11,724 bases of DNA, taken from positions 1 through 11,724 of the forward strand of contig CAAEHZ010000481.1 in NCBI GenBank assembly GCA_900755865.1, in the 5' to 3' direction. The translations under genes were made by a program, and so were the position numbers. The DNA is from Lachnospiraceae bacterium. GTDB taxonomy: Bacteria > Bacillota > Clostridia > Lachnospirales > Lachnospiraceae. The notes beneath the pieces were generated by a model, which was given only the letters and a program-made list of their open reading frames with translations, had not been told where the DNA came from and did no database searches. Below are positions 8,008 through 11,724 of this stretch, piece by piece (the first letter of the stretch is position 1; the number at the start of each line of letters is the position of its first letter).

Positions 8008-8024
8008 CGGGCAGGGGAAGCCCG
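8008..8024 (+). other. GC-rich hairpin just after the permease 2 stop
   Basis: CGGGC and GCCCG form a 5-bp stem around an AGGGGAA loop, starting 2 nt after the stop codon. The following bases (TTGATT) are not a proper T-run, so this looks more like an mRNA-stabilising or processing hairpin between permease and binding-protein messages than a terminator. Function is inferred. Confidence 0.45.
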
Positions 8025-8046
8025 TTGATTCAAAATAGCAAACAAT

Positions 8047-8060
8047 CCACAAAAGTGTGG
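8047..8060 (+). other. Short hairpin just upstream of the binding-protein ribosome site
   Basis: CCACA and TGTGG pair exactly around an AAAG tetraloop. The stem ends 4 nt before the AGGGAGG Shine-Dalgarno (8065-8071) of the binding-protein gene, leaving the ribosome site open. It could act as a 5' protective element after cleavage of the operon message. A 5-bp stem could also arise by chance. Confidence 0.35.
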
Positions 8061-8076
8061 TGAAAGGGAGGTAAAC

Positions 8077-9795
8077 ATGAAGAGAAAGGTATTATCAATT
8101 TTACTGGCAGGTGCTATGGTAATGTCTATGGCAGCCTGCGGCGGACAGGAAACAGGACAGTCCTCAGTGGCTGGTTCCACAGCTTCCAAAACAGAGAATT
8201 CTCAGTCTGGCGGCACTACTTCTTCCACGGGGGACACAAACACGGCAAGTGAGTTGACAGATGGAAAATTCGCTGAAACCAGACACATTACAGTAGAGGT
8301 ATATGACCGTGGAAATGACGGTGGTTCTGACCCTACCAATAATATGTACACAGAGTACATCAAGAAGGGAATGCTGGAGGACCACAACGTAGAAGTAGAG
8401 TTTGTAAAGGTTCCCCGTTGGACAGAGGTTGAGGAAATCAACAACCTGCTGGCAGCAGGTACCGCACCGGATATCTGCGTTACTTACAGCTTCCCCACCA
8501 TTCAGACCTATGCCGATATGGGTGGTGTTCTGGATTTGAGCAGCTATGTGGATGATTACAAGGATGACCTGCCGAACCTCTGGGATTGGCTTGGCGAAAC
8601 AAATATTTACTGGGATAAAGACCCTGTAGACGGACATATCTGGGCGATTGAAGGAAAGCTTGCAACAAGCAACCGTATCAATACCTTTGTCCGTAAGGAC
8701 TGGCTGGATAAGCTGAATCTGAAGGAGCCCACCACAACAGAAGAATTTGAAGCAATGCTGGTTGCTTTCAAGGAAAACGCAAGCACACTGCTCGGCGCAG
8801 ATGCAGATAAGATGATTCCTTATTCTGTAAGCTATGATGTGGGCTGGAGAGCAGCAACTCTGATTGAGTCCTTTATCGACCCTGATATTACAGATAAAGA
8901 GTACTATGTAAACGGCTTTGATGACAGAAAGCTGACCCAGAACGGAACCAAGGAAGCTGTCAGACTGCTGAACAAGTGGTACAATGACGGATTGATGTGG
9001 GATAATTTCGCACTGTATGGCAGTGGCGACACCACAGAGGATGATAACATGAAGGCTGGTTATGTAGGCGCATTCACCCATAACTGGGACTATCCTTTCC
9101 GTAACGGTACAGACAGTATCAATGCAAACCTGCAGAGAAATGTAGGCGAAGATGCTGAGTTCGTAGCAGTTGACCCCTTCACGGATTCCAAGGGTGGGCA
9201 TACAAAATATGTTTCCAGTACAGCAGGCGACCGTAAGATTTTCTTCCCGACCACCAATGATGAGCCTTTAGCTTCCATGCTCTATCTTGACTGGATTAGC
9301 CAGCCTGAGCATATCGAGTATCTGCAGATTGGTGATGAGGGTGTGACCCATAACAAGCATGAGAGCGGAGCAATCCAGACAATTGCTGCAACCGGTGATG
9401 CAATCATGAACTCCGGTATGAACATTGACTATACCATTACCTGTAACGGTCTGCATCTGTCCACAGATTCCCTGACCGTACTGTCCAAGGCTTACAGCTA
9501 TGCTGAAATTGACCCTGAACTGGTAAAGCAGGCAGATGCTTATGCACAGGTTGATGCAGTTCCTGCAAAGAATGTAAATGTAGGTACCATTGAGGCAGAA
9601 GCTGGTGTTGGTGATACCTTAAGTGCCAAGAGAGATCAGGTATATGACAACGCAGTTATCGCTCCTGTAGCTGATTTCGACAAGACATGGGATAGCCTCT
9701 ACAATGACTATCTGAACGCAGGCGGTAAGGCAATTCAGGAAGAACGTGCTGCAAAGTGGGAACAGTATTTCGGAAGTTCTGATATGCTGCCCTAA
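8077..9795 (+). CDS. Extracellular solute-binding lipoprotein of a carbohydrate ABC importer, LplA-like
   Basis: A 572-residue lipid-anchored receptor that captures an oligosaccharide outside the membrane and delivers it to the two permeases. MKRKVLSILLAGAMVMSMAAC is a lipoprotein signal peptide with lipobox MAAC, so Cys21 is the acylated residue after cleavage. Residues 22-67 form a Ser/Thr/Gly-rich linker. The mature family 1 binding domain begins near 68 (ETRHITVEVYDRGNDGG), with the characteristic NNLLAAGTAPDICVTYSF (122-139). About 570 residues is larger than typical 420-residue maltose-type receptors and fits the LplA group that goes with LplB/YtcP permeases. AGGGAGG (8065-8071) lies 5 nt before the ATG. 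Codons such as CGT, GCT and GGT are more frequent than in the glycosidase genes, which suggests high expression. It is third in the operon and ends at a strong terminator. An aldouronic acid or xylo-oligosaccharide ligand is an inference from the GH67 neighbour and annotations of relatives. Confidence 0.94.
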   Translation: MKRKVLSILLAGAMVMSMAACGGQETGQSSVAGSTASKTENSQSGGTTSSTGDTNTASELTDGKFAETRHITVEVYDRGNDGGSDPTNNMYTEYIKKGMLEDHNVEVEFVKVPRWTEVEEINNLLAAGTAPDICVTYSFPTIQTYADMGGVLDLSSYVDDYKDDLPNLWDWLGETNIYWDKDPVDGHIWAIEGKLATSNRINTFVRKDWLDKLNLKEPTTTEEFEAMLVAFKENASTLLGADADKMIPYSVSYDVGWRAATLIESFIDPDITDKEYYVNGFDDRKLTQNGTKEAVRLLNKWYNDGLMWDNFALYGSGDTTEDDNMKAGYVGAFTHNWDYPFRNGTDSINANLQRNVGEDAEFVAVDPFTDSKGGHTKYVSSTAGDRKIFFPTTNDEPLASMLYLDWISQPEHIEYLQIGDEGVTHNKHESGAIQTIAATGDAIMNSGMNIDYTITCNGLHLSTDSLTVLSKAYSYAEIDPELVKQADAYAQVDAVPAKNVNVGTIEAEAGVGDTLSAKRDQVYDNAVIAPVADFDKTWDSLYNDYLNAGGKAIQEERAAKWEQYFGSSDMLP

Positions 9796-9828
9796 ATGTA
9801 AAAAATAACAACGGATTTTCTTTTCATG

Positions 9829-9872
9829 GAAAGGGCTTTGCCGGAAAGCGGCATTGCCCTTTCTCTTTATTT
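9829..9872 (+). terminator. Rho-independent terminator of the ABC importer operon
   Basis: GAAAGGGC (9829-9836) pairs with GCCCTTTC (9856-9863). Inside, after a TT/TT internal loop, TGCCG (9839-9843) pairs with CGGCA (9849-9853) around a GAAAG loop. The T-rich tract TCTTTATTT follows (9864-9872). It begins 33 nt after the binding-protein stop. Its quality argues that the next gene starts downstream of it and has its own promoter. Confidence 0.88.
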
Positions 9873-9882
9873 GTGTTATGCT
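9854..9882 (+). promoter_or_regulatory. Candidate promoter for the MraY-like gene, overlapping the terminator
   Basis: TTGCCC (9854-9859, inside the 3' arm of the terminator) and TATGCT (9877-9882, preceded by TGT) are 17 nt apart. Each hexamer matches 4 of 6 consensus positions and the TG extension strengthens the -10. A start near 9889 would give a leader of about 36 nt. This is a weak call by eye. Confidence 0.3.
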
Positions 9883-9924
9883 TGTCTGGATATGTACAGA
9901 AAATGTGCGGAACGGAGAAAAGTC

Positions 9925-10911
9925 ATGTTACATTTATTATTACCGGATACTTATGATTCCCTGCTGGCGTTTGCAGGTATTCTTTTTGCCTTTGCAGCTA
10001 CGGTATTTGCAACAGCGAAATTACAGGGATACCTTCCAAAGGATGCAGGCCGTGAATTTGCCCATGATGGAAAGCTTTCCGCGGGAAAGCCGAGAGGAGC
10101 AGGCATTTTATTTGTATTTGCCTTTGTAGCTGCTGCGGTTCTGTTCGCACCTCTGGATGCGGAGATTGTGATTTATCTGATTCTGATTGTGATTTGTATG
10201 ATGACGGGCTTTCTGGATGATGCGGCGAAAATGCCCTGGGGAGAGTATAAAAAGGGATTTCTGGATTTGTGTGTGGCTGCACTGGTTGCCATGACTTATT
10301 TAAAGTACAATTCCAATACAATCGAGCTTGTCTTTTTCCATACGGCAGATGCGGCCCGGGTACAGATTACGATTCCCCCGGTGATTTTTGCGATTCTGAT
10401 TATTATTCTGGTCTGGACCTCTGTCAATGTAACAAACTGTGCTGACGGAGTGGACGGGCTTTCCGGGACGCTGGCAATTATTTCCATGATGACGATTTAC
10501 GTGGCAGACATGGTGCTGGGAAGAGAGGGTAATATGTCCTTTTTGATTCTGCTGTTTGCGGTATGTATTCTGGGCTACCTCTGGTATAATGCAACGCCCA
10601 GCCGCCTGATGATGGGGGATGCCGGTTCCCGTTCCATGGGACTGTTTATCAGTCTGGCAATTTTAAAGACAGGCTGCCCGCTTTTGTATATTCCCATTGC
10701 GCTGGTGCTTCTGCTGGACGGTGGACTGGGGCTTTTGAAGGTGGCACTGCTGCGTTTCCTGAAAATTCATATTCTGAAAAATACGAGAACACCCTTACAT
10801 GACCATGTGCGGAAGGTGTGGGGCTGGTCCAATACCCAGACGGTATTCCGGTTTGCAATTATTCAGATTATTCTGTCGGTTGCGGTGATTTATGGAATGA
10901 AGATGGTGTAA
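9925..10911 (+). CDS. MraY/WecA-superfamily polyprenyl-phosphate sugar-1-phosphate transferase (MraY-like)
   Basis: A membrane enzyme of 328 residues with about ten hydrophobic segments, predicted to transfer a UDP-sugar phosphate onto undecaprenyl phosphate. Motifs in order: AGKPRGAGILFVF (53-65), comparable to the AGTPTMGG stretch of MraY; Mg-binding Asp98-Asp99 in GFLDD; NCADGVDGLSG (171-181), corresponding to NLTDGLDGL; MGDAGSRSMG (230-239); and TPLHDHVRKVWGW (289-301), where MraY has the HHH motif. The overall pattern is closer to MraY (lipid I synthesis in peptidoglycan assembly) than to WecA/TagO, but the middle His is Asp and no mur or division genes are visible, so it may be a paralogue with another sugar substrate. 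The ATG at 9925 follows GGAG (9914-9917) at 7 nt. The frame stays open to an ATG at 9826, but that lies just before and inside the terminator. GreA begins 36 nt after the stop, probably in the same transcript. Confidence 0.85.
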   Translation: MLHLLLPDTYDSLLAFAGILFAFAATVFATAKLQGYLPKDAGREFAHDGKLSAGKPRGAGILFVFAFVAAAVLFAPLDAEIVIYLILIVICMMTGFLDDAAKMPWGEYKKGFLDLCVAALVAMTYLKYNSNTIELVFFHTADAARVQITIPPVIFAILIIILVWTSVNVTNCADGVDGLSGTLAIISMMTIYVADMVLGREGNMSFLILLFAVCILGYLWYNATPSRLMMGDAGSRSMGLFISLAILKTGCPLLYIPIALVLLLDGGLGLLKVALLRFLKIHILKNTRTPLHDHVRKVWGWSNTQTVFRFAIIQIILSVAVIYGMKMV

Positions 10912-10912
10912 G

Positions 10913-10932
10913 CGCGCAGGAAAGCATGCGCG
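10913..10932 (+). other. GC-only hairpin between the MraY-like gene and greA
   Basis: CGCGCA (10913-10918) and TGCGCG (10927-10932) form a 6-bp stem around GGAAAGCA, starting 1 nt after the upstream stop and ending 5 nt before the GGAG used by greA. The first T-run is 9 nt further on and only four long, so full termination is unlikely. Partial attenuation or mRNA processing is possible. Confidence 0.45.
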
Positions 10933-10947
10933 GGAATGGAGTTTTAT

Positions 10948-11451
10948 ATGTATGATGAATTGACACCCAGTGATATTAAGAAAATGGAAGAGGAAATAGA
11001 GCATCGGAAGCTTGTTGTGCGGAAGCAGGCACTGGAGGATGTGAAGGAAGCGAGAGCCCAGGGGGATTTGAGCGAGAATTTTGAGTATTATGCGGCAAAG
11101 AAGTATAAGAATCAGAATGAGAGCAGAATCCGTTATCTGGAAAGAATGATTCGGACGGCAAAGGTGATTCCGGAGGACTCAAAAGAGGATGAGGTTGGAA
11201 TCAATAATACGGTGACGGTGGAATTTGTGGATGATGCCACTGAGGATATCTTCAAGATTGTAACAACAGTCCGGGGAAATTCTCTGGAAAACCTGATTAG
11301 TAATGAAAGCCCTCTCGGAAAGGCTCTTTTGGGAAAGAAAGTGGGTGAAACAGCCCATGTTCAGGTAAATGATACCATCGGGTATGATGTCATTATCCGC
11401 AAAATTGAAAATACGGTGGATGACGGAAGTGATAAGATAAGGAGTTTTTAA
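10948..11451 (+). CDS. greA: Transcription elongation factor GreA
   Basis: A cytoplasmic RNA polymerase accessory factor that stimulates cleavage of the 3' end of backtracked RNA. The 167-residue protein has the N-terminal antiparallel coiled coil (about 5-75), with the tip motif QGDLSENFEYYAAK (38-51). Asp40 and Glu43 correspond to the metal-coordinating acidic pair of E. coli GreA (D41, E44). The C-terminal FKBP-like domain follows (about 85-157), with ISNESPLGKALLGKKVGE (117-134). ATG 10948 is preferred because GGAG at 10938-10941 is 6 nt upstream; an in-frame ATG at 10936 has no well-placed site. The length is slightly above the usual 158 because of a polar tail (VDDGSDKIRSF). The sequence diverges enough from the standard form that a second Gre paralogue elsewhere in the genome is possible. 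The next gene begins 2 nt after its stop. Confidence 0.9.
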   Translation: MYDELTPSDIKKMEEEIEHRKLVVRKQALEDVKEARAQGDLSENFEYYAAKKYKNQNESRIRYLERMIRTAKVIPEDSKEDEVGINNTVTVEFVDDATEDIFKIVTTVRGNSLENLISNESPLGKALLGKKVGETAHVQVNDTIGYDVIIRKIENTVDDGSDKIRSF

Positions 11452-11453
11452 GC

Positions 11454-11724
11454 ATGAAGCAATATTTACTGTTTGATTTGGATGGCACATTGACAGACCC
11501 CAAGGTGGGAATCTGTACCTGCGTGCAGTATGCCCTTGCCTCTTTTGGCATTGAGGAGCCTGATTTGGACAAGCTGGAGCCTTTTATCGGACCGCCTTTA
11601 AAGAACAGCTTTATGAATTACTACCATTTGACAGAGGAGCAGGCAGAGGAAGCGGTAGAAAAGTATAGGGAGCGTTTTAAGGACACCGGTATTTTTGAAA
11701 ATAAGCTTTATGACGGAATCGAGC
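11454..11724 (+). CDS. HAD-superfamily hydrolase, phosphoglycolate phosphatase-like, 3' end beyond window
   Basis: The first 90 residues of a haloacid-dehalogenase family phosphatase. LFDLDGTLTDPKVGI (6-20) is HAD motif I, with Asp8 as nucleophile and Asp10 as general acid/base. The following helical region (about 21-88, with FIGPPLKNSF) is the start of a subfamily I cap like those of Gph/PgmB-type enzymes. Motifs II-IV lie beyond the window, so substrate is unknown. AAGGAG (11439-11444) is 9 nt before the ATG. The gap of only 2 nt from the greA stop indicates co-transcription and probable translational coupling. Confidence 0.88.
   Translation, partial: MKQYLLFDLDGTLTDPKVGICTCVQYALASFGIEEPDLDKLEPFIGPPLKNSFMNYYHLTEEQAEEAVEKYRERFKDTGIFENKLYDGIE

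Noticed and set aside
8164..9201. A 345-codon open frame on the minus strand, antisense to the binding-protein gene
   Set aside because: It is the mirror of a strongly supported lipoprotein gene with codon bias. Its translation is Cys/Ile/Val-rich without recognisable domains, and it shows no convincing ribosome site.
9826..9924. N-terminal extension of the MraY-like protein beginning at ATG 9826
   Set aside because: It begins 3 nt before, and runs through, the terminator hairpin, and the ATG at 9925 has a well-placed GGAG.

Overview
The window reads as part of a Clostridia (Firmicutes) genome, most likely a gut Lachnospiraceae. Supporting signs are strong purine-rich Shine-Dalgarno sites before nearly every gene, moderate GC in genes with very AT-rich intergenic DNA, a large LplA-type sugar-binding lipoprotein with LplB/YtcP-type permeases and no dedicated ATPase, and Gram-positive-style housekeeping genes. 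The genus cannot be fixed from this sequence. No RNA genes, insertion sequences, CRISPR arrays or phage genes were seen.

The left two thirds (about 80-9795) is a glycan-use locus. A 5'-truncated GH67 alpha-glucuronidase is followed, 51 nt later and on the same strand, by a 1156-residue multidomain GH2 glycosidase. Convergent to it, with only 12 nt between the stops, is an AraC-family regulator with a cupin sensor domain. An AT-rich divergent promoter region of about 300 bp separates the regulator from an ABC importer operon: permease 1, permease 2 (overlapping stop and start) and a solute-binding lipoprotein, closed by a clear Rho-independent terminator. The expected logic is capture of an oligosaccharide by the lipoprotein, import through the two permeases powered by an ATPase encoded elsewhere, and cytoplasmic trimming by GH67 (removal of 4-O-methyl-glucuronic acid from xylo-oligosaccharides) and GH2. 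Relatives of this transporter group are often annotated as putative aldouronate transporters, which fits the GH67 neighbour. The actual ligand is inferred, not shown.

The right third (9829-11724) is housekeeping-like: a MraY/WecA-superfamily polyprenyl-phosphate sugar-1-phosphate transferase, a GreA-type transcript cleavage factor and the start of a HAD hydrolase, in tight same-strand array.

The most anomalous stretch is the first ~80 bases. They do not continue the GH67 gene, contain an in-frame stop, and read better as protein on the opposite strand, so either a rearrangement or an assembly/contig-edge join lies near position 80. No clearly novel biological system was found. The other points of interest are regulatory: the divergent promoters, two hairpins before the binding-protein gene, an all-GC hairpin inside the GH2 gene, a promoter candidate lying over a terminator, and several start-codon choices set by Shine-Dalgarno position.
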